This document shows, piece by piece, positions 26,680 through 36,019 of a stretch of 64,000 nucleotides of DNA. This DNA is from Clostridiaceae bacterium M8S5 (GTDB lineage: Bacteria > Bacillota > Clostridia > Tissierellales > MCWD3). Position 1 is the first letter of the stretch; each line of letters opens with the position of its first letter. The stretch spans positions 4,521,500-4,585,499 of the forward strand of contig CP118523.1 of assembly GCA_029227815.1 (NCBI GenBank), read 5' to 3'. Position numbers and translations under genes: made by a program. Under the pieces are notes generated by a model, which was not told the origin of the DNA, did no database searches, and was given only the letters and a program-made list of their open reading frames with translations.

Positions 26680-27420
26680 GTGTATAAAATGGCGATAGGT
26701 CCTAAAAAGATATTTATATTTTTACTATGTGTTATAAGCTTATTTGTGTTTTCTAGTTGTACAAATAATGTCTATAATTTGTCCTATAAGGAAATGGGAT
26801 TCTTAGATAAAAATTTAAAGATTACTGATGCTAATAAGATTAACAATATTTTATACGAATATACTCTCAAAGACATAAAGCAAACTCTCTGTTATGATAG
26901 TATAGATGGTGTTGATTATGTTATTTCATATATCACTATAGGTAATGAAAGTTATTTTTTAGGGAGTTCGTCATATAGTAAAACAAATGATTTATCTAAA
27001 AGCTGTCTTTTGTTAAGCAAGACTGATTTTAGAAGCAATACGAACCTGTACAAATTCAACGAGATTATAGGTGCTAATTATGCTAGAACATCATATTTAA
27101 CAATCAAAGATAATATTCCAAATATAGTAATGACAATTGATGGTATGGCTTATGAAAAAGATATTGATAATGATAAAAAATTAGAAACGATTTCTGAATA
27201 TGGTACACCTGGTGTGCAAACTACCATATATAAATGGGATTTTGAAAATGAGAGTGTAGCATACAGTTACCTAAATGAAGCCATTTTTAACTACAGTCCA
27301 TCAGTTTATATAAATGATAAATCTCAAATAATAGCTTATATGGATGGTAAAAAAGAATATTACATAATTAAAAATGGAAAATTACACAAGACTGGAAAAG
27401 GAAGTAGTAAAGAATATTAA
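26680..27420 (+). CDS. Predicted lipoprotein, function unknown
   Basis: This 246-residue protein has a signal peptide (KKIFIFLLCVISLFVFSSC) with lipidation Cys27. The secreted part is rich in Asp, Asn and Tyr with no recognised domain. GTG 26680 is chosen because TAGGGGGTC is six to seven bases upstream; ATG 26689 is too far. The N-terminal extension before the hydrophobic core is short and basic, as usual. Neighbours give no hint of function. It probably sits on the outer face of the membrane. Confidence 0.65.
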   Translation: MYKMAIGPKKIFIFLLCVISLFVFSSCTNNVYNLSYKEMGFLDKNLKITDANKINNILYEYTLKDIKQTLCYDSIDGVDYVISYITIGNESYFLGSSSYSKTNDLSKSCLLLSKTDFRSNTNLYKFNEIIGANYARTSYLTIKDNIPNIVMTIDGMAYEKDIDNDKKLETISEYGTPGVQTTIYKWDFENESVAYSYLNEAIFNYSPSVYINDKSQIIAYMDGKKEYYIIKNGKLHKTGKGSSKEY

Positions 27421-27482
27421 CTAAATAAATTGGTTATTAATATTATTAAGTTATGATAATTTGTAAATATCTATAATTACCC

Positions 27483-27511
27483 TTGACATTATATTTACAT
27501 TGCAGTATATT
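27483..27511 (+). promoter_or_regulatory. Promoter of the metG T-box leader
   Basis: TTGACA (27483-27488), a 17-bp spacer and TATATT (27506-27511) directly precede the T-box leader. Confidence 0.75.
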
Positions 27512-27519
27512 TATCTTAA

Positions 27520-27795
27520 ACTGACAACTGAATATGTAACGACATTGAAGGGAAGAGTAGATTTAAAATATGTTTTTAGAGAGCCAGAGGTGGTGAAAGC
27601 TGGTGGCAGACGTTAAATTGAAGATGGCCCCTGAGTTGTAAGGCTGAAAAAAAGTAGGCTTTATCGGTTGCGACCGTTAAAAAAGCAAGGTTATGATAGT
27701 AACCTATTGAGTGTTTTATCGTGAGATAAAACAAATTAGAGTGGTACCGCGAATATACTTCGTCTCTATTGACATATAGAGAGGAAGTTTTTTTA
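27520..27795 (+). promoter_or_regulatory. T-box riboswitch, methionine specifier
   Basis: Stem I shows GAGAGCCAGAGGTGG and AGCTGGTGGCAG. The specifier ATG (27624-27626) follows GAAG as in the usual specifier loop. The T-box AGAGTGGTACCGCG is at 27738-27751. The terminator pairs ACTTCGTCTCTAT with ATAGAGAGGAAGT and ends in a T run at about 27789. Uncharged tRNA-Met should raise metG expression. Confidence 0.92.
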
Positions 27796-27821
27796 TTTTA
27801 TAGTAAAGAGGAGGATATAAA

Positions 27822-29777
27822 ATGAGTAAGAAAAAGTATTATGTTACAACGCCAATATATTATCCTAGTGGAAATCTCCACTTAGGGCATACGTATTGCA
27901 CAGTAGCAGCGGATGCAATAGCTAGATACAAAAGAGTACAGGGATATGATGTCAAATTCCTAACAGGAACGGATGAGCATGGTATGAAAATAGAGGAGGT
28001 TGCTAAGAAAAAGGGTCTAAAGCCAAAAGAGTATCTAGACGGTATTATAAAAACTGTTAAAGAGCTATGGAAGACACTTGATATTAGCTATGACTATTAT
28101 ATTAGGACAACAGATGAAAAACATAAAGAAATAGTACAAACAATATTCCAAAAGCTTTATGACAAGGGAGAGATATACAAGGGAACGTATGAAGGGCATT
28201 ACTGTACTCCTTGTGAAGCATTTTGGACAGAAAGTCAGCTAGAAGATGGTAAATGTCCAGACTGTGGTAGGGAAGTAATATTAGCAAAAGAAGAAGCATA
28301 TTTCTTTAAACTATCAAAATACCAAGATAGACTAATGAAGTTATATGAAGAAAACCCAGAATTTTTAGAACCTGCTTCAAGAAGAAACGAGATGTTAAAT
28401 AATTTCTTAAAACCAGGATTAGAAGATTTATGTGTTACAAGATCGACATTTGATTGGGGAGTAAAAGTACCTTTTGATGATAAGCATGTAATTTATGTGT
28501 GGATAGATGCGCTTAGCAACTATATTACAGCTCTAGGGTATTCGACAGAAAACGATGAGGAATATAATAAGTTTTGGCCTGCAAATGTTCATCTAGTAGG
28601 AAAAGAAATAGTGAGATTCCATGCTATAATATGGCCTGCGATACTGATGGCGCTAGATTTACCATTACCAAAAAAGATATTTGGTCATGGCTGGATATTA
28701 TTTGAGAATGATAAAATGTCAAAATCAAAAGGAAACGTTATGTATTCAGAGCCGATAATAAAGCTTTATGGCATAGATGCACTTAAGTATTTCTTGCTAA
28801 GAGAGTTCCCATTTGGAAGTGATGGTTCATTTGCAAGAGAAAAATTCTTAAAGAGAGTTAACTCTGATTTAGCTAACGATTTAGGCAATCTAGTGAGTAG
28901 GACAGTTGCAATGGTGCAGAAGTACAATGATGGTATAATGCCACAACCATCTGTTAATGGTGAATATGACGATGAGCTTAAAGATTTGGCAGTATCTACA
29001 CCTAATATAGTAGAAAAAAATATGGATGAATTTAACTTTAGCGTTGCACTAGAAAATGTTTGGAAGCTTATATCAAGAACAAACAAATATATTGATGAGA
29101 CTATGCCTTGGGTGTTAGCAAAAGATGAAGCTCAAAAAGGCAGACTGGATACCGTACTTTATAATCTATGTGAAACACTAAGAATAATATCAGTGCTCAT
29201 AAGACCGATTATGGAAAAAACTTCATTGAGTATACAAAGACAGCTTGGTATAGATAATGCTGAAATTACAAATTGGGAGTCAACAAAGCAGTGGGGAAGA
29301 CTAGATGGTGGCATTAAAGTGAATAAAGAAGCTCCACTTTTCCCTAGACTTGACATAGAAAAAGAGCTAGAAAGATTAAGCATAGAAAATCAAAAATTCT
29401 TTGAATTGAAAAATGGAGTAAAACAAGAAACTAAAGAAGCAGAAGAAATAGAAGACTATATTACAATAGATGATTTCGATAAAATAGACCTAAAAATAGC
29501 AGAAGTCATAGAAATAGAGAAACACCCTAAAGCAGATAAGTTATTAGTATTACAACTTAGTGTGGGAGAAGAAAAAAGACAGGTTGTATCAGGAATCTCT
29601 AAATACTATACGCCTGAGGACTTGATTGGTAAAAAAGTAATACTAGTTGCAAATCTAAAGCCTATAAAGCTGAGAGGAATAGAATCTCACGGTATGATAT
29701 TAGCAGCAAGCAAAGGCAAAAAACTCACACTAGCTACAGTTTTAGAAGATATAAAAAGTGGAGCGAAAGTAAACTAG
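27822..29777 (+). CDS. metG: Methionyl-tRNA synthetase
   Basis: This 651-residue class I synthetase has a HIGH-like motif HLGH (20-23) and a zinc knuckle CTPCEAFW...CPDCG. The KMSKS loop is at 298-302, followed by an anticodon-binding helical domain. A C-terminal EMAPII-like OB-fold tRNA-binding domain fills about 545-651 (DLKIAEVIEIEKHPKADKLL). Strong AGAGGAGG precedes the ATG. It is controlled by the T-box leader and followed by tatD after 16 bp, the conserved Firmicutes arrangement. Confidence 0.97.
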   Translation: MSKKKYYVTTPIYYPSGNLHLGHTYCTVAADAIARYKRVQGYDVKFLTGTDEHGMKIEEVAKKKGLKPKEYLDGIIKTVKELWKTLDISYDYYIRTTDEKHKEIVQTIFQKLYDKGEIYKGTYEGHYCTPCEAFWTESQLEDGKCPDCGREVILAKEEAYFFKLSKYQDRLMKLYEENPEFLEPASRRNEMLNNFLKPGLEDLCVTRSTFDWGVKVPFDDKHVIYVWIDALSNYITALGYSTENDEEYNKFWPANVHLVGKEIVRFHAIIWPAILMALDLPLPKKIFGHGWILFENDKMSKSKGNVMYSEPIIKLYGIDALKYFLLREFPFGSDGSFAREKFLKRVNSDLANDLGNLVSRTVAMVQKYNDGIMPQPSVNGEYDDELKDLAVSTPNIVEKNMDEFNFSVALENVWKLISRTNKYIDETMPWVLAKDEAQKGRLDTVLYNLCETLRIISVLIRPIMEKTSLSIQRQLGIDNAEITNWESTKQWGRLDGGIKVNKEAPLFPRLDIEKELERLSIENQKFFELKNGVKQETKEAEEIEDYITIDDFDKIDLKIAEVIEIEKHPKADKLLVLQLSVGEEKRQVVSGISKYYTPEDLIGKKVILVANLKPIKLRGIESHGMILAASKGKKLTLATVLEDIKSGAKVN

Positions 29778-29793
29778 TGAGAGGAGTGAAAAA

Positions 29794-30561
29794 ATGCTTA
29801 TAGACAGTCATGCACATCTATGTGATAGTAGATTTGATAGAGATAGAGACAAAGTAATAGCTGATTTGCAAAAAAATGATATAGAGTTAGTCATAAATCC
29901 AGGTTCAAACATAGCATCATCTGTAAAGGGAATATCACTTGCTAATAAATATGATAATATCTATGCGGCAGTAGGAGTACATCCTCATGAAGCAGAAGAT
30001 GTAGATGAGGATACAATAAATTTACTAAGAAGCCTTAGTGAAAATGATAAAGTTGTGGCTATCGGCGAAATAGGGTTAGATTATTATTATGATAATTCAC
30101 CTAGAGACATACAAAAACAATGGTTTAAAAGACAGATACAACTTGCAAATGAGGTAGGGTTACCCATAATAGTTCATGATAGAGATGCGCATCAGGATAC
30201 ACTAGATATTATTAAGAAGAATAGCAATAATGGAAAATTAACAGGTGTTATACATTGTTATTCTGGTGGAGTGGAGTTAGCCAAAGAGTATATTAAGCTA
30301 GGATTTTATATCTCATTTGCAGGACCAGTAACCTTTAAAAATGCAAAGACAGCAAAGCTTGTAGTAAAAGAAATTCCATTAGATAGAATATTGATAGAGA
30401 CGGATTCGCCATATTTAACGCCACATCCGCATAGAGGAAAGAGAAATGAGCCACTTTACGTAAGCTATGTAGCTAGAGAAATTGCACAATTAAAGGATAT
30501 CTCTTTTGAAGAAGTGGCGAAGGTTACAAATGAGAATGTCAGAAGGTTATTTAGCATCTAA
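29794..30561 (+). CDS. tatD: TatD-family metal-dependent DNase
   Basis: This 255-residue TIM-barrel hydrolase has metal ligands in LIDSHAHLCD, GEIGLDYYY, IVHDRDAH and HCYSGG, plus the late ETDSPYLTPHPHRGKRN signature. The family has 3'-5' exonuclease or deoxyribonuclease activity and acts in DNA repair or quality control. GAGAGGAGTG precedes the ATG. It is co-transcribed with metG (16 bp spacing). Confidence 0.93.
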   Translation: MLIDSHAHLCDSRFDRDRDKVIADLQKNDIELVINPGSNIASSVKGISLANKYDNIYAAVGVHPHEAEDVDEDTINLLRSLSENDKVVAIGEIGLDYYYDNSPRDIQKQWFKRQIQLANEVGLPIIVHDRDAHQDTLDIIKKNSNNGKLTGVIHCYSGGVELAKEYIKLGFYISFAGPVTFKNAKTAKLVVKEIPLDRILIETDSPYLTPHPHRGKRNEPLYVSYVAREIAQLKDISFEEVAKVTNENVRRLFSI

Positions 30562-30635
30562 AATCACTTAAAACTACTTGGGACATATAATGTAATAAGT
30601 AGAAAGTAAAGGCTGTAGCCTATAGGAGTGATTAG

Positions 30636-31016
30636 ATGAGTAAAGAACCAATCCAGATGCCTAGTAGAATGCCAATGAGAGAGATATATCCAGCAAAACC
30701 GGCAATGCCAATGAAACCAGTTTATCCGGCAAAACCAATTATGATGCCGCCTAAACCAGTTTATCCATCTAAGCCAATGAAACAGATGCCTATGATGATG
30801 CCAATGCCTATGATGATGCCAATGAATCCAATGTATTGTATGATGATGGTAATGGTTTGTCCAATGCCGATGATGCCACCAATGATGCCTGAGATGGAAA
30901 TGGGACCAGTTTGTGGTCCAGAAAAGAGAATGGAAATGGGTCCAATATGCAGGCCAAGATTTAGAATACCTAAGATGAGAAGACCAGCATACGGACCATA
31001 TCATAAAACAAGATAA
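30636..31016 (+). CDS. Met/Pro-rich low-complexity protein
   Basis: This 126-residue protein has runs such as MPMMMPMPMMMPMNP and repeated YPAKP / YPSKP units. Its middle is dominated by Met and Pro, with scattered cysteines, and the C-terminus is basic and Tyr-containing. TATAGGAGTG precedes the ATG by a normal distance. I know no family. The composition suggests a structural spore or coat component or a soft-metal (copper) binding protein; both are inferences. A long opposite-strand ORF here is His/Trp-rich only because it mirrors the ATG repeats. Confidence 0.65.
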   Translation: MSKEPIQMPSRMPMREIYPAKPAMPMKPVYPAKPIMMPPKPVYPSKPMKQMPMMMPMPMMMPMNPMYCMMMVMVCPMPMMPPMMPEMEMGPVCGPEKRMEMGPICRPRFRIPKMRRPAYGPYHKTR

Positions 31017-31138
31017 ATTCTAATATGGCTAGGCAATAAAATGCTTAGCTATATTAGTATCTATTAGCAAAAAATGTATCCGATTTGACAATATATACTT
31101 TTTGTCATAAACTACAGTTTAACGACGGGAGGTATTAT

Positions 31139-32140
31139 ATGTTAAAAAAATACATATCAATAGCGAGTATGGCAATACTTACAGCAGTAGTATTGTATTT
31201 TGGAGATTATAAGGTCAATAATATAAAAATAATAGTAGATGGTGTGGAGCAAAATATAAGCACATATAAGAGTGATTTAAACGAAGTACTTAGAAGTAAA
31301 AACATAAAATTAAGAGAGAATGATTATATAAATGTAGACAAGCTTAGGCCAGTTGAAGATCAAAGTATAATTATAATAAAAACAGCAACTGAAATAAAAA
31401 TCATTGTAGAGGGAAAAGAATATAACTATATAACTTATGCAGATACAGTAGAAGAATTGTTGAAAGAACGTAATATAAAATATGATACGGACGATATTAT
31501 AAAGCCACAATTAAATAATAAAATAACAGAAGATATGGTGGTAAAAGTAGATAAAGTAAAAGAGAAAATTGTTACAACATATGACGAGATACCATTTGGA
31601 TCAGAAATAAAATATAACAAAAAAATATATATAGGTCAGAAAAACATTCTGCAAAAAGGCAGTAATGGATTGACAGAAATAAAAAAGAAGCAAAGATATG
31701 TTAATGGTTTATTACAGTGTGAGGCATTGATAAGCAAAGTAAATACAAAGGAACCTATAAACGAGGTGATAGAAAAGGGTTCAAAACCAAAATTGGTAGT
31801 ATCCAGAAGTGGTGTAAACTTTAAAAGATCAATAATAATGAAAGCTACAGCATATGATCTGACTTATGCAAGTACTGGAAAAAGACCAGGAGATAAACAT
31901 TATGGGATAACTGCTTCTGGGATGAAAGCAAGAAGAGGAGTAGTTGCAGTTGACCCTAAAGTAATTCCACTAGGTACAAAGCTATATATAGAATCGTTAG
32001 ATGGAAGTAAAAATTATGGATATGCTATAGCTGGAGATACAGGGAGTGCTATAAAAGGAAATAGGATAGATTTATTCTATGATGATCCCAACTTTGTTAA
32101 AAAATTTGGTGTAAGGAAAGTGAAGGTATATATAAAATAG
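31139..32140 (+). CDS. yabE: YabE-like cell-wall protein: DUF348, G5 and 3D domains
   Basis: This 333-residue secreted or anchored protein has an N-terminal membrane helix (KYISIASMAILTAVVLYFGDY) and two DUF348 ubiquitin-like units (about 25-130). A G5 domain follows (about 140-215). The C-terminal 3D domain is at 240-333, with its Asp triad around GITASGMKARRGVVAVDP, AGDTG and IDLFYDDP. Related to resuscitation-promoting muralytic proteins. ATG 31139 is chosen because GGGAGG is well spaced; an in-frame ATG at 31085 has none. The place between tatD and rnmV is conserved. Confidence 0.92.
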   Translation: MLKKYISIASMAILTAVVLYFGDYKVNNIKIIVDGVEQNISTYKSDLNEVLRSKNIKLRENDYINVDKLRPVEDQSIIIIKTATEIKIIVEGKEYNYITYADTVEELLKERNIKYDTDDIIKPQLNNKITEDMVVKVDKVKEKIVTTYDEIPFGSEIKYNKKIYIGQKNILQKGSNGLTEIKKKQRYVNGLLQCEALISKVNTKEPINEVIEKGSKPKLVVSRSGVNFKRSIIMKATAYDLTYASTGKRPGDKHYGITASGMKARRGVVAVDPKVIPLGTKLYIESLDGSKNYGYAIAGDTGSAIKGNRIDLFYDDPNFVKKFGVRKVKVYIK

Positions 32141-32168
32141 CACTATACTCATTTAAAGAGGTGAAAAA

Positions 32169-32699
32169 TTGATAAAGGAAATAATAGTAGTTGAGGGAAG
32201 AGATGACGTAGCTGCTGTAAAAAGAGCAGTAGATGCTGAGATGATAGTCACAAATGGTTTTGGATTTCCTGAGGATCTTTTGGATAGAATAAAAGAAGCT
32301 CACAAAAAGAAAGGTATAATAGTTTTTACAGATCCTGATTTTGCAGGAGAGAAAATAAGAAAGATTATATCAAGAGAAATAAAAAATTGTAAGCACGCAT
32401 TTTTGCCAAGAGAAAAAGCTACAAAAGAGGGGAATATAGGTATAGAGAACGCTAGTCCAAAGGATATATTGGATGCTTTAAAAAACGCAAAGGCAGAAGT
32501 AGAATATGAGAGAAAAGAATTTACAATTGATGATATGGTATATTATAATCTAGTAGGTAATGATAATGCTTCCAAAAGAAGAACTGAGCTAGGTAAAATA
32601 TTAAAAATTGGTAAATGCAATTCCAAACAGTTTCTAAAAAGAATAAATAATTACTTGATTACAAGAGAAGAACTAGAAGAAGCAATTAGGAGGTTATAA
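32169..32699 (+). CDS. rnmV: Ribonuclease M5
   Basis: This 176-residue Toprim nuclease matures 5S rRNA. The Toprim glutamate lies in IVVEGRDDVAAVKRA and the DxD in VFTDPDFAGEKIR. A C-terminal helical RNA-recognition part follows (SKRRTELGKILKIGKCNSKQFLKR). TTG start at 32169 after AAAGAGGTG. It overlaps no neighbour but is only one base from rsmA, so the two are an operon. Confidence 0.94.
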   Translation: MIKEIIVVEGRDDVAAVKRAVDAEMIVTNGFGFPEDLLDRIKEAHKKKGIIVFTDPDFAGEKIRKIISREIKNCKHAFLPREKATKEGNIGIENASPKDILDALKNAKAEVEYERKEFTIDDMVYYNLVGNDNASKRRTELGKILKIGKCNSKQFLKRINNYLITREELEEAIRRL

Positions 32700-32700
32700 T

Positions 32701-33579
32701 ATGGAGGAAGATAAGCTTTATTCTCCAAAAGTACTAAAAGACATTATACAAAAATATGGATTCAGATTTTCAAAGGGATTAGGGCAAAATTTCTTGATAG
32801 ACGGTAATGTTATATCAAACATTGTAGATGCAGCGGATATTACAGAAAATGATGAAGTCATAGAAATAGGGCCTGGAATAGGAACTCTTACAACAGAAAT
32901 GTGTAAGAAGGCGAAAAAAGTACTAGCAATTGAAATAGACAATAGATTATTACCTATACTAGAAGAAACGTTAGGTAAGTATGACAACATTAAAGTGATT
33001 AACAATGATGTGCTAAAACTAGATTTACATAGTGTATTAGAAGAGAACTTTACAGGAGATAGTGTGAAAGTAGTAGCAAATTTGCCATACTATATAACGA
33101 CACCGATAGTAATGAAAATACTAGAAAGTAGAGTAAACATAAAAAAGATAGTTATTATGGTACAGAAAGAAGTAGCACAAAGACTAAAAGCAACCCCAGG
33201 AAGTAAGGATTATGGTTCTATATCTATAGCGACAGGATATTACGCAAAGGCAGATATAGCTCTAATAGTACCAAGAAATGTATTTATGCCAAAGCCTAAT
33301 GTTGATTCTGCAGTAGTAGTGTTAGATGTATATGACAAACCTAAAGTAAAAGTAGAAGACGAAGAATTGTTTTTTAGAGTTATAAAGTCAGCATTTGCAA
33401 AACGGAGAAAAACACTGTTAAATTCATTGAGTTCGGGATTTATATCATTAAATAAAGATGAGGTTAAAGAAGTACTCACAAAGTGTGATATAAACCCAGG
33501 GCTTAGAGGTGAAGTATTGTCCATACAGGACTATGCAGATATTACAAATGCAATAGTTAAGAAGCAACAAACAAAATAA
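32701..33579 (+). CDS. rsmA: 16S rRNA dimethyladenosine transferase
   Basis: This 292-residue KsgA-type enzyme dimethylates A1518 and A1519. It shows LGQNFLID, the SAM loop EIGPGIGTLT, the acidic AIEIDNRL and the catalytic NLPYYITTP motif. AGGAGG inside the end of rnmV precedes the ATG. A terminator follows, ending the metG-to-rsmA stretch. Confidence 0.96.
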   Translation: MEEDKLYSPKVLKDIIQKYGFRFSKGLGQNFLIDGNVISNIVDAADITENDEVIEIGPGIGTLTTEMCKKAKKVLAIEIDNRLLPILEETLGKYDNIKVINNDVLKLDLHSVLEENFTGDSVKVVANLPYYITTPIVMKILESRVNIKKIVIMVQKEVAQRLKATPGSKDYGSISIATGYYAKADIALIVPRNVFMPKPNVDSAVVVLDVYDKPKVKVEDEELFFRVIKSAFAKRRKTLLNSLSSGFISLNKDEVKEVLTKCDINPGLRGEVLSIQDYADITNAIVKKQQTK

Positions 33580-33590
33580 TATTAATAACA

Positions 33591-33625
33591 AACGTGGATA
33601 TGGAATAGTTGCCACGTTTTTTTAT
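33591..33625 (+). terminator. Terminator after rsmA
   Basis: AACGTGG (33591-33597) pairs with CCACGTT (33612-33618), followed by a T run. Confidence 0.8.
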
Positions 33626-33804
33626 TTGGAACATTATGAAATTAAATCACAGGAATATATTCAAGCTTATAAGCATATATATTTCAAACAGATAATAATA
33701 TCTAGCATATAAGATGTTGAAGCTATATAAAATCATAAAAATAGTAAAACATTTGAAAATTTACACATATATTAGTAATAAGTATGTAAAGGAGGATGGA
33801 TAAA

Positions 33805-35295
33805 TTGACAGATGCAGCTTATTTAAGAAAATTTATTATGCTCAAACCATATACAGCAGGACAAAATTTAAAAGGATATCTCAAATTAGAAGTTAGAAAT
33901 GGTATAGGAAAAACTGAAATAAATGTAGATGGGTTTAAAAATATTAAAGAAGAAGACGTACTTAATGCGTACTTAATGGCAAAAAAACAAGAAGAAGTAG
34001 TTATGGCAAAAATAGGAGCAATTGATATCAGACAAAATGGTAAAGGAAACTTGAAGTGGGAATTTAACCCTAAATCAGTAGATGATACAGGCTTAGCAGT
34101 AGAAGATTTTGATGTAATACTTATAGAATCAGGTAAAAAGAACCACAGACTAGCAGATGTTAAACTAACTGGTGAGCTCAAAGAAACAGATGATGATTTA
34201 ACAGGATTAGTAAATCAATTTAGCAGTCTAAAAAAATCAATGAATTTTGAGGAAAAAAATATTGAAGAGGAAGCTGTAAAAACTGATACGACATATAATA
34301 CTGTAGATTATAATAAGCCAGATACAGTTGAAAAAGCTGACTCATTCAAACAACAAGATAATATTAACAATGAAAGTGAGCAACAACAAATTATTGAAAA
34401 TAACCAGATACAGCATGCTGATGATATTGCTTTAGAGAATAAAGACGACATAAAGTATGCTGACCCAGAAAATGGGTATGACAAGATACAATTTGCTGAT
34501 AAAGACGAAACGTTAGAGAATCAGCAAACGGAGGCAACACATCTAACAGAAGAAGGCATGGTTCATCAAAATGAGAGTAAAGAGCCAACAGAGACAGATA
34601 ATCAGGAAACAGAAGTTAAATATCTAACAGAAGAAGATATGGTTAAAGAAGGAGATAGCTCAGATGAGACTATAACTGCTGAGCAAGCTATAAATAATAT
34701 TGGTAATGAATTACCTAGTGGTGATGAGAAGGAACTAGATTATAAAGCATTTGATGAAGAACATAAGCAAAATATAGAGAATTTTTATGGGTATTCAGTA
34801 AATAAAACATATAACTATATGCAAAATGCTCTTAATTACAAAGATCAAGTTTATTCATATACAAAAAATATACTTAAATTTTTTGAAAATGCAGATGTAT
34901 TAAAGACTAGATTAGAAGGCTATAAATGGTGGAAAATAGAATATAGTAGTAAAGATAATTACTATAGAACATTTTTGCCGTTCCACAATTATATACTTAA
35001 TAACAGTGTACCATATCCATCAATGTTCAATGTTACTCCAACCTATAAGCTTATTAAAAAATATAAACATTATATCTTTGGCATTATGAGAGTAAACAAA
35101 GATTTGAAATACTATGTTTATGGTATACCGGGAAGATTTACAAAAACAGAACAACCATATGGCGGTATGACCGGTTTTTGTACTTGGTGTCCTAGAAAAG
35201 GCTTAAATCGTGAAAAATTAGGATACTGGCTATTGCATATAGATTGCTTGACTGGGAGAAATGCTAGACCTCTAAAACCTACACCTCCAAGATAA
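33805..35295 (+). CDS. Large coat-like protein of unknown function
   Basis: This 496-residue protein has an N-terminal ordered domain (about 1-125, LKGYLKLEVRNGIGKTEINVDG). A long acidic, Gln/Asn/Glu-rich linker (about 130-320) contains an imperfect repeat (TEATHLTEEGMV and TEVKYLTEEDMV). The C-terminal aromatic domain (about 325-496) has WWKIEYSS, YYVYGIPGRF, FCTWCPRKG and YWLLHIDCLTGR. TTG 33805 is preferred because GGAGG (33791-33795) abuts the ATG at 33796. Two-domain proteins with such Tyr/Trp-rich C-termini occur next to rsmA in Clostridia and look like spore envelope components; this is inferred. Confidence 0.7.
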   Translation: MTDAAYLRKFIMLKPYTAGQNLKGYLKLEVRNGIGKTEINVDGFKNIKEEDVLNAYLMAKKQEEVVMAKIGAIDIRQNGKGNLKWEFNPKSVDDTGLAVEDFDVILIESGKKNHRLADVKLTGELKETDDDLTGLVNQFSSLKKSMNFEEKNIEEEAVKTDTTYNTVDYNKPDTVEKADSFKQQDNINNESEQQQIIENNQIQHADDIALENKDDIKYADPENGYDKIQFADKDETLENQQTEATHLTEEGMVHQNESKEPTETDNQETEVKYLTEEDMVKEGDSSDETITAEQAINNIGNELPSGDEKELDYKAFDEEHKQNIENFYGYSVNKTYNYMQNALNYKDQVYSYTKNILKFFENADVLKTRLEGYKWWKIEYSSKDNYYRTFLPFHNYILNNSVPYPSMFNVTPTYKLIKKYKHYIFGIMRVNKDLKYYVYGIPGRFTKTEQPYGGMTGFCTWCPRKGLNREKLGYWLLHIDCLTGRNARPLKPTPPR

Positions 35296-35386
35296 ATATG
35301 CAACATTTATAAAATTCTTGATTAAAACCATAGAATGAGGGTATTATAGAATTACCAAGGATTTTATATATTTAGGAGGTAATATA

Positions 35387-35614
35387 ATGGCTAAAGAAGT
35401 AATAGTATATTCAAGCAATACGTGTCCTCATTGCACAACTGCAAAGGAGTATTTGGCAGAGAGAGGGATTAGCTATATAGAAAAAAATGTTTCAACTGAT
35501 CCTGCAGCTAAAAAAGAGCTAATTAAAAAAGGATTTATGGGAGTTCCAGTGATTATTGTTGGAGATCAAACAATAACTGGATTTGATAAGGAAAAGCTAG
35601 ACGAATTATTATAA
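35387..35614 (+). CDS. Glutaredoxin-like protein
   Basis: This 75-residue thioredoxin-fold protein has the active-site motif CPHC near residue 12 and the cis-Pro segment MGVPVIIVGD. NrdH/glutaredoxin type; reduces disulfides or delivers electrons to redox enzymes. TAGGAGGT precedes the ATG. It lies at the start of a small redox/metal group. The glutathione motif of true glutaredoxins is not complete, so the reductant is uncertain. Confidence 0.88.
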   Translation: MAKEVIVYSSNTCPHCTTAKEYLAERGISYIEKNVSTDPAAKKELIKKGFMGVPVIIVGDQTITGFDKEKLDELL

Positions 35615-35639
35615 AATAAGAAATAAACTAGCATTAAAA

Positions 35640-35680
35640 AATAAGGTGGCCTATTAAGTAATAGGACGCCTTATTTTTTT
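35640..35680. terminator. Strong convergent terminator
   Basis: A 16-bp stem with two mismatches pairs AATAAGGTGGCCTATT (35640-35655) with AATAGGACGCCTTATT (35660-35675), followed by seven T. Confidence 0.85.
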
Positions 35681-35711
35681 ATAAAACTTATTTAATTCGT
35701 TAAAGTCTATA

Positions 35712-35897
35712 TTACTCATTAAGAGCTTTAAGTATAGGTTCTAATTCTAAACCATGTACAATCGCAGCTTGTTCTAAAGTCTCCATTTGAGCAGAAGGAC
35801 AACCAACACAACCCATACCAAATCTCATAAGAATTGGAATCGCATCTGGCTTTTTGCTTAATATTTCACCAATTAACATATCCTTAGTAATAGCCAA
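35712..35897 (-). CDS. DUF1858 domain protein
   Basis: This 61-residue protein matches the short DUF1858 domain (ITKDMLIGEILSKKPDAIPILMRFGMGCVGCPSA) with a CxxC pair. The domain is often found with hybrid-cluster and other redox proteins of anaerobes, and its role is not established. The start is a TTG at 35897 with GGAGG seven bases upstream. It stands alone on the minus strand, convergent with the glutaredoxin-like gene. Confidence 0.82.
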   Translation of the reverse strand: MAITKDMLIGEILSKKPDAIPILMRFGMGCVGCPSAQMETLEQAAIVHGLELEPILKALNE

Positions 35898-36019
35898 AGT
35901 AATACCTCCTTTGTTAGATATTCAATATAATAATAACATATTTAAACACTATATTGAACAAATATATCTAAAATTTTATTATTACAAATTAAATTAAATT
36001 TATTCAAATTTATATAGTG

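Noticed and set aside
30564..31004. Long minus-strand ORF, extremely His/Trp-rich
   Set aside because: It is the mirror of the repeated ATG/CC codons of the Met/Pro-rich gene on the + strand, and the + strand has the ribosome site.
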